From assembly GCA_022495995.1 (NCBI GenBank), contig JAFEMH010005415.1, forward strand, positions 62,001-126,000: 64,000 bases of DNA, read 5' to 3'. Source of the stretch: Adenophora triphylla var. japonica (lineage: Eukaryota; Streptophyta; Magnoliopsida; Asterales; Campanulaceae). Shown one piece after another: positions 35,996 through 46,586 of the stretch. The notes below the pieces were generated by a model, which was not told the DNA's origin, did not search any database, and saw nothing but the letters and a program-made list of their open reading frames with translations. The translations under genes and the position numbers were made by a program. Positions within the stretch are counted from its first letter, which is position 1. Each line of letters starts with the position of its first letter.

Positions 35996-36637
35996 TGTTA
36001 GGATTTTGGTCCCAACCACAATTGCTAGGTTGATAAAGATGCAAGCACAAAATAACAATAATAGCAAGAACAAAATTAATACGAAACAAAATTGAATAAC
36101 AATGAACACAAGAGATTTACGTGGTTCACCAACTTGGCTACGTCCACGGGCGACGGAGAATCAAACCACTATAATCAAGAAGAGTACAAAGAGAATCAAG
36201 GTGAAAACCTTTCACACAATCTCACAATCTCTCACAATAGTAAATAAATTAAGCTTGTTTCTCTCTCTCTCAAGTTCACGGCACAAGGTAGGAACGAAGA
36301 CAAATAAACATATTTATATGGCAAGACAAAGACACGTTCTGAACCACTAACCAAAAAGCCCGGCCGTCAGCAAGTCCGTCGTGACGTGCCAGCCCATCAT
36401 GACCAGGCGCTCGCACAGGAAGGACTTCCAAACGACGCTTGACACGCGGCACGCGAGCGCCCGCCTCGGCCCCGTGATCATGCGGCCGCCTGCCGCCTCC
36501 CGAGACCCACCGGCCGGCGTTTGGGCGTTCACCTCACCCAGTGGGCGCCCGCCTCGCGCATCGGGACCGGCGTACGCGCACCGAACCTTGCGGCCGCCCA
36601 AATCCAATTTGCCAAACAATTGTGAGTCACCCCAACA
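35996..36637 (-). repeat. Copia 5' LTR (right)
   Basis: 642 bp. Minus-strand start TGTTGGGGTGACTC, end CCTAACA, followed by the PBS. Confidence 0.9.
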
Positions 36638-36642
36638 ATTAT

Positions 36643-37136
36643 TGTTGGGATGCAAACCCAATCCCACATCGACAATTGAACAAAGTATTGTCAGGTTTAT
36701 AAGAGCACACACCCACTTCATTAGTATGAGGCATTTTGGGAAGTTTCCAAGAGCAAATCAGGTGCGCTGAATTCAGCGGACAATATCATACTAATGTGGA
36801 GTGGTGAGGTTGATCGCGGTCCCTACAAATGGTATCAGAGCCATGGTTCGGATGTTCCGGCCTGGATGGACCGTGTGTGCGCGATTATAGTGGTGGTGGG
36901 ATTCCCTCTTGTGTGACTTTGCGGATGGTCTTGGTTTGAGGGGAGGATTGTTGGGGTACAAACCCAATCCTACATCGACAATTGAACAAAGTATTGTCAG
37001 GTTTATAAGAGCACACACCCACTTTATTAGTATGATGCCTTTTGAAAAGTTTTCAAGAGCAAATCCGTGCGAACTGAACTCAAAACGAACAATATCATAC
37101 TAATGTGGCGTGGTGAGGTTGATCGCGGTCCCTACA
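36643..37136 (+). mobile_element. TRIM retroelement (494 bp)
   Basis: Two direct terminal repeats, 36643-36827 and 36949-37136 (both TGTTGGGRT...CCCTACA, about 185-188 bp). They enclose 121 bp with a PBS TGGTATCAGAGCC (36830-36842) and a purine tract GAGGGGAGGAT (36938-36948). There is no coding capacity. Terminal-repeat retrotransposons in miniature are moved by proteins of autonomous elements. I looked for a 5S-like box (Cassandra) and did not see one. Confidence 0.92.
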
Positions 37137-37141
37137 TCCTC

Positions 37142-37402
37142 CACTCACTCACTCACTGAGAAACACAAAGAAAGAGGGACCTTGAACACTGGCGTAGACA
37201 CGTGAAGTGGTCTCCAAAAGGTAACGCATTGGCATCAATTCATTGGTTAAATATCGTTTCATAGTACAATTTGAAGTGGACACCTGTTATAACATCGTAT
37301 GAACCAACCAATTTTTTAAACTCTCTGCCCCAATCTTCTGCTGCTGCTGAGGTTGCGTGTGACCACAGTGAAAGAAAGCCTCATATTTTACGTGCAGCCT
37401 TG
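37142..37402. other. Intergenic
   Basis: Short (CACT)n tract at the start; no gene seen. Confidence 0.5.
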
Positions 37403-37749
37403 TTAGACTACCCACAGTGGTTTCATCCCACTCCCCCATTTTATCTAACACTTTTTACACTTTTTCTCATCCACCTAATATTTTATCTACCCATTTCATT
37501 TACCCCCACTCCAATGGCTAACTTAAACTAAATTTCAACTCCCTCCAACTCATCATTCTATACCCCACTACTTTTATTTTATTTCATTTATATTCTTTAT
37601 TTTTATGATTAGTAAAATAATAATTATTATTATTTATAATTAAAAAAATATTTCACACTTAATTAAAAAAATATTGCATCAATTTATAGGTAAACAAATA
37701 TAATGATTTTTTTAAAATAAATGCTAAAATGAAGAAGGATAATTGAGAA

Positions 37750-38375
37750 ATGAGTGTTTTTTTTGTGTCCAAATCAAATGAAACTTATATCGATTTGTAG
37801 GGAAAAAAAATGATGAATTTTGGTGAAAAAAAAAATTAAAAAAAATAATAATTTACTAGGTAATAATTCAGCCCAAATTGAAAGCTAAGTGTTTTTTTGT
37901 GTCCAAATCAAATGAAATGTATATCGATTTGTAGGGAAAAAAAAATGATGAATTTTGGTGAAAAAAAAAATTAAAAAAAAATCAATTTACTAGGTAATAA
38001 TTCAGCCCAAATTGAAAGATAAGTGTTTTTTTTTTGTGTCCAAATCAAATGAAATTTATATCGATTTGTAGGGAAAAAAAATGATGAATTTTGGTGAAAA
38101 AAATTAAAAAAAATAATAATTTACTAGGTAATAATTCAGCCCAAATTGAAAGCTAAGTGTTTTTTTTTTGTGTCCAAATCAAATGAAACTTATATCGATT
38201 TGTAGGGAAAAAAAATGATGAATTTTGGTGAAAAAAAAAATCAAAAAAAAAATCAATTTACTAGGTAATAATTCAGCCCAAATTGAAAACTAAGTGTTTT
38301 TTTTTTGTGTCCAAATCAAATGAAACTTATATCAATTTGTAGGGAAAAAAAAATGATGAATCTTGGTGAATTTTT
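37750..38375. repeat. Five-copy tandem array, 134-137 bp unit
   Basis: The word GTGTCCAAATCAAATGAAA recurs at 37765, 37899, 38036, 38170 and 38307 (spacing 134, 137, 134, 137). Units differ mainly in poly-T/poly-A length. Confidence 0.95.
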
Positions 38376-38681
38376 TTTTTATTTTTAAATCATTTATTAT
38401 GAGATAATTGAGTTTAAATAATTGGGTGAAAAAATAAAAAAGGACGGACCAATACCAAGCCAACACGTGGCAAATTCGGAAAAATAAAAAAAAAAAAAAA
38501 AGCTATGCGTCACGCGCCAAATGGGAGCGTGAGTCACACGCGCCTAATACACCTCCAATGCCAAGCGACACGTGTCCATTTTTTTTAAAAAAAAAAAAAA
38601 AAAAAAAAAGGTTTCATACGGGATGAAAGTTTTCATCCCGTTAATCCATTCAACCAAGCAGTCGACCTCCATTGCAAGGAA

Positions 38682-38727
38682 ATGGGTAGATGAAATGGGA
38701 TTTCATCTCCCATTTCATCTACCCATT
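38682..38727. repeat. Long hairpin inside the Harbinger-like element
   Basis: ATGGGTAGATGAAATGGGA and its reverse complement are separated by about six bases, a nearly perfect 19-20 bp stem. Confidence 0.85.
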
Positions 38728-39822
38728 GTGGGTAGTCTTACTACTAAATTCTTGTAGAATAAGGTTGGTATAATACAATCTATTTATATATAATAAGAGG
38801 ATCATCAACTTTTTTCCCCAAAATCAAGGGTATTTTCGTAACTTCACACCGTGGCAATTTTGCAATTAACAACGCGGAGGAGACACGTGTGTAGCTTGGA
38901 CTGGGCGCGTGCGAAACACGCGCAGACACAGGCGCGTGAACGCTGAAAGGGTTTTTTTGTTTTTTTTTTACTCGCCACGTGTCGCCCTCTGATTGGATGG
39001 TTTATTTTCGGATTTTTATTTTTCATCCCATTATTTCGACCTCAATTATTTTATAAAAAAAAAAAAATTTTAAAAAATTTTTACACCAAAATTCATATTT
39101 TTTTCTCTTTAATTAGAGACTAATTTCATTTAATTTGGACAAAAAAAAATACTTTTTCTTAAATATAAATTTCTTAATTATCCTTTCTTTATTTTTCTTT
39201 TTAATTTTTCAATATTTTTTTTTGAAAATTAATTAAGTGTGAATTATATTTTTTTATTATAAATGATGATAATAATAATCATAATTTTACTTTTTAAATA
39301 TAAATTATTGTTTGTAATGTTGGTTCCTTCGTTTCAAAATTTGACATTCATTTTTTAAACATATTAAGTAATATTGTATAAAATATTCCTTGGAACGAAT
39401 ATATTAATTTATTTTTTTACCCGAAATATATGTCCAAAAAAATGAACATTGCTTATTTCGTCTCAATGAACATTTTAAAATATAATACTACCTTATTCAT
39501 CAAAAAAATTAATGTAATATTTTGAGACGAAGACACTAACATTAATTGCAGAGGCGAATGAAGTAGTATTATTTTTTTAAATATTCATTGGGATGAAGGA
39601 AAAATTGCTCATTTTTTTTGGAAAATAAAATGTAGTATTATTTTTGGGTTAATCATTTCGAATCGAAAGTAATATTCATTATTGAAATATTGTAATATTA
39701 GTGTCTTCGTTTCAAAATATGACATTAATTTTTTAAATTGAATTAATATTTTTTCCTTACAAAATATAATTTTTTTATATGTCCAAGAAAAATTAACATT
39801 GTTTCCTTTGGCTCAATGAACA

Positions 39823-40340
39823 TCTCTCTATATATAAAAGGAGGATCGTCAAAATCCCGCCCAAATCAGGGGCATTTTAGTAATTTCACGCGGTGGCAAA
39901 AGTGTAGATTTGGTAACGCAGGCAGACGTGTTTAGCGCTGATTGGAGGGATTTTTGGCGCGTGCGTTACATGCGCCGACAAAGGCGCGTGTACGCAAAGG
40001 GTTTTTCTTTTTTTTTTTTTTTAACGAGCCACGTGGCGAAATATGATTGGCGGGTTTATTTTTCATCCCCTTTTTTCGACCTCAATTATTTTATAATTTT
40101 TTTTTTTTTTTAAATTTTTACACCAAAATTCATAATTTTTTTTCCTCTTTAATTAGAGACTAATTTCATTTAATTTGGACAAAAAAAACACTATTTTCTA
40201 AATATAAATTTCTTAATTATCCTATCTTTATTTTTCTTTTTAATTTTTCAATATCTTTATTGTGAAAATGAATTAAGTGTGACGTATATTTTTTTATTAT
40301 AAATGATGATAATAATAATCATAATTTTACTAGCCACGTG
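39823..40340 (+). repeat. Second Helitron 5' end and duplicated leader
   Basis: TCTCTCTATATATAAAAGGAGGATCGTC parallels the 38779 end. About 500 bp downstream parallels 38785-39310 (CACGCGGTGGC, GGCGCGTG, AGCCACGTGGCGA words). It could be a nested Helitron or a tandem duplication with a shared 3' end. Confidence 0.65.
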
Positions 40341-41089
40341 GCGAAATATGATTGGCGGGTTAATTTTTTTTTATATAGAAAGTAGTATACAAGTAATTCA
40401 TTGAGGCAAATGAAGCAATTTTTTTTTTTGATATAGAAAGTAGTATTAATTATGGGATGAAATTAATATTAATTTTTGAATTGAAGGAATTATTTTTTGT
40501 AAAAAAGTATACTTTTTTTATATGTCCAAAAAAAATTGAACATTGCTTCTTTCGTCTCAATGAACATTTTAAAAAATAATACTACTTTATTCGTCTAAAA
40601 AATTAATGTACTATTTCGAGACGAAGACACTAACATTACAAACATTAATTGCAGAGGCGAATGAAGTAGTATTATTTTTAAAAATATTTGCTCATTTTTG
40701 AATTGAAATAAATTTTTTCGCCAATATAACAATGTATTTGGAAATGTATAATGAAAGACTTTTACACCAAACATCATAAAAAAAATTTATCTATAAATAT
40801 AGACTATTTTTATTTGATTTTGACATAGAAAAAAACCCCTCTTTTTTAAATATAAATTTCTTATCTTAATTATACTTTGTTAATTTTCCTTTTTAATTTT
40901 TCAATATCTTTTTTGTGAAAATGATTTAAGTGTGAAATATTTTTTTAATTAAAAATGATAATAATAATTTTACTAATCATAATAATGAAGATATAAAATA
41001 AAATAAAAGTGATAGTGTATAGGATGATTAGTTGGAAGGGTATTGAATGTGGGTTATTGGGATGTGGTAATATGATTATTGGGTTTATT

Positions 41090-41760
41090 TTAATTCGATT
41101 CATCAAACATTTTAATTTATTTTTTTTTTTAAAAAAATCTTTGAAGCATAGTAAATAAAGTAGTAATAAAATTGTCTACTTTTCTATTCGTCTCAAAAAA
41201 ATTTTTATTTATAAAGACGAATATCAGGCTTGGAAATTATTTTAGTTCGATATATCAAACAATTTATTTATTTAGATTTTTCTAAATAAAAGTGGTGGTT
41301 TATATGATTTTGAATTTTCTTCTCAAAATTAAATAAGTTAGATTGAAAATAAATATCATTATTATGTTCATGATGAGTTAATGTAAATAAATATGACATA
41401 TTGTTTTCTAATTTTTATAATTCTATCGATACATCAAACAATTTATTTATTTTTTTTTAAAAAAAATTCTTTGAAGCATAGTAAATAAAGTATTAATAAA
41501 GTTGTCAATTTTTCTATTCGTCTCAAAAAATTGTGTATTTATAAAGACGAATATCGGGCTTGAAAATTATTTTAGTTCGATACATCAAACAATTTATTTA
41601 GTTCGATTTTTCTAAATAGAAGTGGTGGGGTATATGATTTTGATTTTTCTTCTCAAAATTAAATAAGTTAAATTGAAAATAAATATCATTATTATTTTCA
41701 TGATGAGTTAATATAAATAAATATGACATATTGCTTTCTAATTTTTATAATTTTTTCTTC
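41090..41760. repeat. Direct duplication, about 330 bp unit
   Basis: Two copies (anchor TTGAAGCATAGTAAATAAAG at 41141 and 41471) with the same order of words, including GACGAATATC and CATGATGAGTTAAT. Confidence 0.85.
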
Positions 41761-42344
41761 TTATTTTTCTTTCTTTCAATATATGTACTTACATAGTATT
41801 GTTTTCTTTTATATTTGATGTTGGGCTTGGAAATTATGCTAAATTGAGATAGGTACTCCTATTGATAATAGTCATACAGTTACAATGGATTACTAAATGG
41901 TTGCTTAACTTGCCATAACTATTTTCGCTTCGTTCGCTCCGTTAATATATATAATATTATATATATATATATATAATATTTTATAATTTTAAAATGTTTA
42001 TTTAAATAGTTAGATTTATTTTACAAAACTAATACACAATGATACTAATCAATTTGTTAAGAAATAATAATTTCAATTATTACTTTCGTAAAATAATTTG
42101 AAGCTGTGTTTTTCCTATAAAAATATTTCTCTCATTTAGTCATTTTATTTAATTTTTGTCTTTTTACGCATCAATAACTCCTCATGCACCGCACTAATGT
42201 AACACTATATTTATTTTGGTGACCTTTAATCTGATATTTGTAATGATAATATATTTTTTAAAGAATTGTTTTACAATGTATACAAATATCTCTATTTTCT
42301 TTTGTACTTGTTTCGATTTCGATCAGTTATTCGTTAGTAACTGT

Positions 42345-42371
42345 CCGTGCATCGCACGGGGGTCACACTAG
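42345..42371 (+). terminator. Helitron 3' hairpin and CTAG end
   Basis: Six-base-pair stem, three-base loop, then GGGGTCACACTAG. It marks the end of rolling-circle transfer in Helitrons. Confidence 0.85.
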
Positions 42372-42412
42372 TTATAATTATAATGGAATTGTGACAGTAA
42401 CTAAATTAACTA

Positions 42413-42686
42413 TTTCTTTCGTTTCGGTTCATGCTTTATTATTTTGGTGAAACATGCAAATTAAGGAAGTAATATATATATTCAAAAATAATGGAAGTGG
42501 GAAAAGAGTTATGAGAGGGAAGAAGTGTGTAAATATGACAAATGGGACCCGTAATTTAAATGTGTGAGAGAAAAGTTAATGTGTATAATAGAATATTAAT
42601 AAACCTTTTCCATTTTAGAAAATGTGAAGCTTCTACCGAAACACCCATTTAAATAAAGGGTGAAGCTTCGAACAGGACGGAGGGAA
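42413..42686. mobile_element. Diverged Stowaway-like MITE
   Basis: The right end GGACGGAGGGAA is typical and followed by TA. The left end (TTTCTTTCGTTTCGG) is a weaker match. The words CATGCTTTATTATTTTGG and GTGAAGCTTC near the ends are as in related copies at 43721 and 45484. Confidence 0.6.
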
Positions 42687-43000
42687 TATATAAAAGGTAT
42701 TTATCATTATAATATTATAATATGGTACGTTCAAAATATATCTCTAATTAATATATTTTCTTGATTAGATTGATTTTTCTAAGCTACCAACGAGAGCTTT
42801 AGATTTGAAAGTACAATAAATAATCAATATCCATCTAGTGATATTGATTGAAGGAGAGGAGCGTGGTGATTGCAGGATCGAGCTTCAGATTTAATAATAC
42901 GAGGTAATCCTAGAACTCGTTATATTATATTTATATATGTCCATCAATTTTCAAGAAAAAAAAAAAAATACTTCATCTGTTTCATTATATAAATAATAAT
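42687..43000. other. Intergenic
   Basis: No gene seen; AT-rich with a poly-A run near 42955. Confidence 0.5.
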
Positions 43001-43356
43001 GATCAAAGAGTTGGTCTTATAAAAAATGCGTTTTTTCTAAGATTAAGAAAAAATCATTTTTACACTGACACTTAATAATACATTCACTGACACTTTTCAC
43101 TGACACTTTTTTATATTAATACTGACACTTTTTTACCCTACACTGACACTGAATAATACATGCATTGACACTCTTTACACTGATACTTTGTTACACTAAT
43201 ACTGACATTTTTTATACTGACACTTAATAATACATGCACTGACACTTTTTAAACTGACACTTTGTTAATCTAACACTAACACTAGCGGGAGAATCATAAC
43301 ACGTTTTTTCTAACCTTAAGGAAAAACGCATTTTTTGTAAAATTTTGATATGATCA
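43001..43356. mobile_element. Fold-back element with ACTGACACTT repeats
   Basis: The ends are inverted: AAAAAATGCGTTTTTTC near 43021-43037 and GAAAAACGCATTTTTTGT near 43321-43338, extended by TTATA/TTTGTAA and GATCA words outside. The middle (43062-43280) is an irregular array of ACTGACACTT(n). No coding capacity and no clear target duplication. Confidence 0.65.
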
Positions 43357-43434
43357 TCACAAGTAAATTTTAATTAAACATTAATATCAATTTAATTATT
43401 TTTATAACATTTAAAAAATATTATTAATAAATCA

Positions 43435-43716
43435 CTCCCTCCGTCCCACTCCAATGTGGACTTATTTCCTTTTTGGAACGTCCCACTCCATTGTGAACTG
43501 TCCAAAATGGCAAAGAATTTTTACTATTCCACTCACTCATTCTCTCTCCTACTTTACTTTTAGACTCACAACATTCTCTCTCCTAACTATTATTCCCACT
43601 CATTCTCTCTCCTATTTAATTTTTTATACTCACAAACACCTCATCCACCTATTTTTCTCTCCTATTTTTTTTTAATTCTCGTGTCCAAAAAATTGATTTA
43701 GTGGAACGGAGGGGAG
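43435..43716. mobile_element. Stowaway-type MITE
   Basis: CTCCCTCCGTCCCAC ... GTGGAACGGAGGGGAG, 282 bp. Right TA at 43717-43718; the left flank is CA, so the duplication has decayed. Only TATA separates it from the next MITE. Confidence 0.8.
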
Positions 43717-43720
43717 TATA

Positions 43721-43998
43721 CTCCCTCCGTCCTATTAATAACTTCACTTTTTGTCAAAACGGGTGACCCGTTTAAAGCTTCACCTTTCCTAAAATGACAA
43801 AGAATCTTTACTATTCCACCCATTCATTCTCTCTCCTATTTTACTATTACACTCACAACATTTTTCAAATTTACTATTTTCTTCACTCATTATCTCTCCT
43901 ATTTTACTATTACACTCACAACAATTTTTTCATTCATCAATTTTCTTAATTTGCGTGTCCATTTTAAAAGGGTGAAACAATTACCGAGACGGAGGGAG
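43721..43998. mobile_element. Stowaway-type MITE
   Basis: CTCCCTCCGTCC ... GAGACGGAGGGAG, 278 bp, TA on both sides (43719-43720, 43999-44000). Confidence 0.85.
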
Positions 43999-44000
43999 TA

Positions 44001-44423
44001 TAATAGAAGGAACCGAGAGGGATGAAAAATATTGCAAGAATATTTTCCACTTCACGTGGGTTCCACATAGTTCAATTAACATTGATTATACAACTCACCA
44101 AACACAAAATAAGAGGCTGCATTTTGAAAGTTGGATGTGGACGGCTGTTGATCAACACATCTTGTGCTCCTATAATTATGCTTTTCTACTACAAAGGGCT
44201 TTTTTTTTTTTTTTAAATGTAAAAGAAGTACAAGAGTGTTTTTTTTTTTTTTTAAGTAAAAGGACTAAAATTTGCAATTTGAACACTAGTAATCCTTCTT
44301 TCTCATTTCAAATTAGACTAATTTTTTAAACATAATTATTAAGAAAAAATAAAATAGAAAAGATGTGTTGTGAGAATAAAAAGTAAAATATCAGTGAGAT
44401 GAGTAGTAAGTTGATTGATATTG
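44001..44423. other. Intergenic with two poly-T tracts
   Basis: Poly-T runs near 44200-44215 and 44239-44254; no gene seen. Confidence 0.5.
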
Positions 44424-44434
44424 TGATTATAAAA

Positions 44435-44883
44435 GGTTATTTGCAACTTGGTCCCTATCATTTACTCAGATTTGAAATGTTGCTCCCAAATATTCAATTT
44501 CGCCAATTGGTATGCTATCATTTACATTTCTTTGCAATTCAACTACAAAAGTAACGACATGTACGAAATAAATGCAATGTGACTTGCACATAACATTCTA
44601 AACTTTTACTATTTTCAATATTTAATATTAAAAAATAATAAATAATAACCCGTTCTAAAAAAATAAAAAAATAAATTTGTTGTATATTTAAGTATTTGAT
44701 TCAATTTAAAAAAAGAATTAGGCCAATCCGATATATGTAGCTCTGAAAGCACTTTAAAAAGTCCATTAAAATGTAATGTGCAAGTCACACGACGTTTATT
44801 TAGTTGGAAATTTAACAAGTCGTTATTTTTGTAGTCGAATTGCAAAGAAATATAAATTTTAGTATACCAAAATGCAAATAACC
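44435..44883. mobile_element. Mutator-type MITE with 11-bp target duplication
   Basis: Terminal repeats GGTTATTTGCA (44435-44445) and TGCAAATAACC (44873-44883), and longer subterminal inverted arms (TTTCTTTGCAATTC/GAATTGCAAAGAAA). Flanks TGATTATAAAA at 44424-44434 and 44884-44894 are identical. A 9-11 bp duplication points to the MULE superfamily. 449 bp, no coding capacity. Confidence 0.85.
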
Positions 44884-44894
44884 TGATTATAAAA

Positions 44895-45481
44895 GTAAAT
44901 TATGAGAGAAAATGAGTAAGAGAAATAGTAAATATTTTTTGTCCATTTTGAAAAGTTCAATTTGAGGTGTAACATATGAAAATGTAAAAAGTCTGATTTG
45001 ATGTGGAGCGGTGGAAGTATGTTTCTTTAAGGGTTAAATTTAGTATCAATATTTGGCTAAATAACCGTTATAGTTATACTAATTGATATTGAAAAAAGTG
45101 GGTAGAAAAATTTGTTGTGAGAATGATAAGTGAGTTGCATTGTTCATTTTAAATAATAAAGCAACTAAGAATTTATAAGAAAAAAAAAAAAGTAAAAAAA
45201 TATACTCGAGGATTGCGGGAGTAGGTGGAACCAGGTAGTATAGTTCTTTGGCGCCTCCTAGTGGTACCTTAGTTATTCTCAATCGAGTTTTTAATTTTTT
45301 TCTAAATGTGGTATTTTTGAGTTGTTCTTCCTAACCTAGTTCTTGACTTCTTTCCTACTAATATTCTCTTATTTTATTTCTCTTTTTGGGTGCTTTCTTT
45401 TTCTTCTTCTACGTTTACCAAAAGGAGAAAAAAAATGAGGTTTTGGCAATTAATTGGGTCTTTCTTAATTCTATAATTGTA
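44895..45481. other. Intergenic
   Basis: No gene or element termini recognised. Lies upstream of the MADS-box gene and may include distal promoter. Confidence 0.5.
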
Positions 45482-45483
45482 TA

Positions 45484-45772
45484 CTCCCTCCGTCCCGGCC
45501 GAAGCGTCACTTTTTACCCAAAATGGCGTCCCGTTTATAGCGTCACCCTTTCCTAAAAAGGAAACTTTTATTAATATTTTATTATTCCATCCACTATTCC
45601 CTCCACTAATTCTCTCTCCTCTACACTCACAACACTTTTAAAATTCACTATTTTCTCCACTAATTCTCTCTCCTATTTTTAAATTACACTCACAATATTT
45701 TTTCTTCCCACACTTTTCCTTAATTTGCGCGCCACCCCTAAAAGGGTGACGCTTCTACCGGGACGGAGGGAG
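45484..45772. mobile_element. Stowaway-type MITE in the MADS promoter
   Basis: CTCCCTCCGTCCCGG ... CCGGGACGGAGGGAG, perfect-looking ends, TA on both sides (45482-45483, 45773-45774). It ends about 470 bp before the MADS start codon. Confidence 0.9.
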
Positions 45773-46243
45773 TACTTTAAATGCTCCAATCACAAATCAA
45801 ATAAAAATACACACACACACACTAATCTTTTATCAGCATAGTTCATCCATCTTCTTGAAATCCATTTAGGGTTTTCTTCCACTGTTTCTATAATTCTCCC
45901 TCACCAAACCCTTTTCCTCCTTCCTCAAACAGATCTGAAACAGCAGCAAGAAACCTCTTTTTTCTTTGGGATTTGGGTAGGATTAACTGTTTTCAGATAT
46001 CCCTTTTCTATTTATAGAAACTTCATCAATTTTCAGATTGAAACTACTATATATACTGTTTCTTCTCAGTGTTTGTCTCCAAACTTCAAAACCCTTCTTG
46101 GATCTGTTCTTTCCTTTTGTGGATCTTTCTTGGAAATTGTTTTCCCTTCAAGAAAATCAAATCCCTGGTTTAATTATATATTTTCTTGAGAAAATTCATA
46201 AAAAAAAAAAAAACTCTTGAGAAATTGCATAAATTTTATAGCT
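45773..46243 (+). promoter_or_regulatory. Proximal promoter and 5' leader of the MADS-box gene
   Basis: Pyrimidine-rich leader (CTTCTTC, CCCTCACC words) typical of plant 5' UTRs. A (CA)n run lies near 45808-45824. The core promoter is not certain. CTATTTATAG at 46008-46017 fits the MEF2/N10-type MADS-binding consensus CTA(A/T)4TAG. A run of 14 A precedes the start region. Confidence 0.5.
46008..46017. promoter_or_regulatory. Candidate MADS-domain binding site
   Basis: CTATTTATAG matches CTA(A/T)4TAG exactly, 227 bp upstream of the ATG of a MADS-box gene, so autoregulation is possible. One short motif; chance is not excluded. Confidence 0.35.
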
Positions 46244-46425
46244 ATGGTGAGAGGGAAAACTCAGATAAAGAGGATAGAAAATGCAGCAAGTAGGCAAGTG
46301 ACTTTCTCTAAAAGAAGAAGTGGACTTCTCAAGAAGGCCTTTGAGCTCTCAGTTCTTTGTGATGCAGAAGTTGCACTTATCATTTTCTCTTCTAAAGGCA
46401 AGCTCTTTGAGTACTCAAGTTCCAG
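46244..46425 (+). CDS. MADS-box transcription factor, first exon (SOC1/TM3-like)
   Basis: The ATG at 46244 opens the canonical MIKC MADS domain ([20 protein letters not shown], then [20 protein letters not shown], then [20 protein letters not shown]). The exon ends at 46425 with AG|GTAATT. Its 182 nt (60 codons plus 2 nt) is the usual length of exon 1 in this family. The MADS domain binds CArG boxes as a dimer in the nucleus. The MVRGKTQ start and [18 protein letters not shown] favour the SOC1/AGL14/AGL19 (TM3) clade, usually flowering or root-development regulators, but the K-box exons needed to confirm this are not in the window. The exon is intact and codon-clean. Whether the gene is alive depends on exons beyond 64000. 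Confidence 0.9.
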
Positions 46426-46586
46426 GTAATTAAATTAAAACAATCCCCCTTATATTAAACACTGATTTTTTTATAGTTTTTAATCAAGTAGTTAACTTAA
46501 CAAAATAAATATGCCTAAAACTAAGAAAGGTTATTTTCTTAAACAAATTGTGGGCATATTCTTTTCAATTGGATTCTTAAGTTGTA

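Larger units (their letters stand above)
32821..36637 (-). mobile_element. Defective Ty1/copia retrotransposon
   Basis: LTRs at 32821-33463 and 35996-36637 (TGTTAGG...CCCCAACA on plus). PBS complement GCTCTGATACCA at 35982-35993 (initiator Met). A purine tract abuts the left LTR (complement of 33464-33480, CAAGGTGGAAT). The internal region is only about 2.5 kb: gag and protease are present, integrase is gone, and RT is internally deleted. Gag style (UBN2 type) and PBS suggest a Tork/Tnt1-like lineage, which is my inference. Confidence 0.9.
32816..37141. mobile_element. Copia + TRIM compound bounded by TCCTC
   Basis: TCCTC immediately precedes the Copia element (32816-32820) and immediately follows the TRIM (37137-37141). 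Between the two elements is ATTAT (36638-36642). Neither element has a matching duplication of its own. The two are head-to-head: Copia on minus, TRIM on plus. See the findings. Confidence 0.55.
37406..38737. mobile_element. PIF/Harbinger-like non-autonomous DNA transposon
   Basis: Terminal inverted repeats GACTACCCACAGTGG (37406-37420) and CCATTGTGGGTAGTC (38723-38737), one mismatch, flanked by TTA on both sides (37403-37405, 38738-38740), the PIF/Harbinger-type target duplication. 1332 bp, no transposase. It contains a five-unit tandem array and a long hairpin near its right end. Confidence 0.8.
38779..42371 (+). mobile_element. Non-autonomous Helitron
   Basis: 5' end A|TCTATTTATATATAATAAG at 38779; 3' end CTAG|T at 42371. 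Nine bases upstream of the 3' CTAG is a hairpin CCGTGC-ATC-GCACGG (42345-42359), the usual Helitron terminator. Insertion between A and T matches the family. No Rep/helicase coding. The first about 1.05 kb is repeated by a second 5'-end-like sequence at 39823. Confidence 0.8.

Noticed and set aside
35923..36001. Copia gag starting at 35994
   Set aside because: The first residues translate the PBS region and have no ATG; the conserved gag starts around 35935.
36643..37136. Cassandra-type TRIM with 5S rRNA promoter
   Set aside because: Looked for 5S internal control boxes and did not find them.
37271..37531. Small plus-strand frame at the left end of the Harbinger-like element
   Set aside because: Crosses the transposon boundary and TSD; low-complexity composition.
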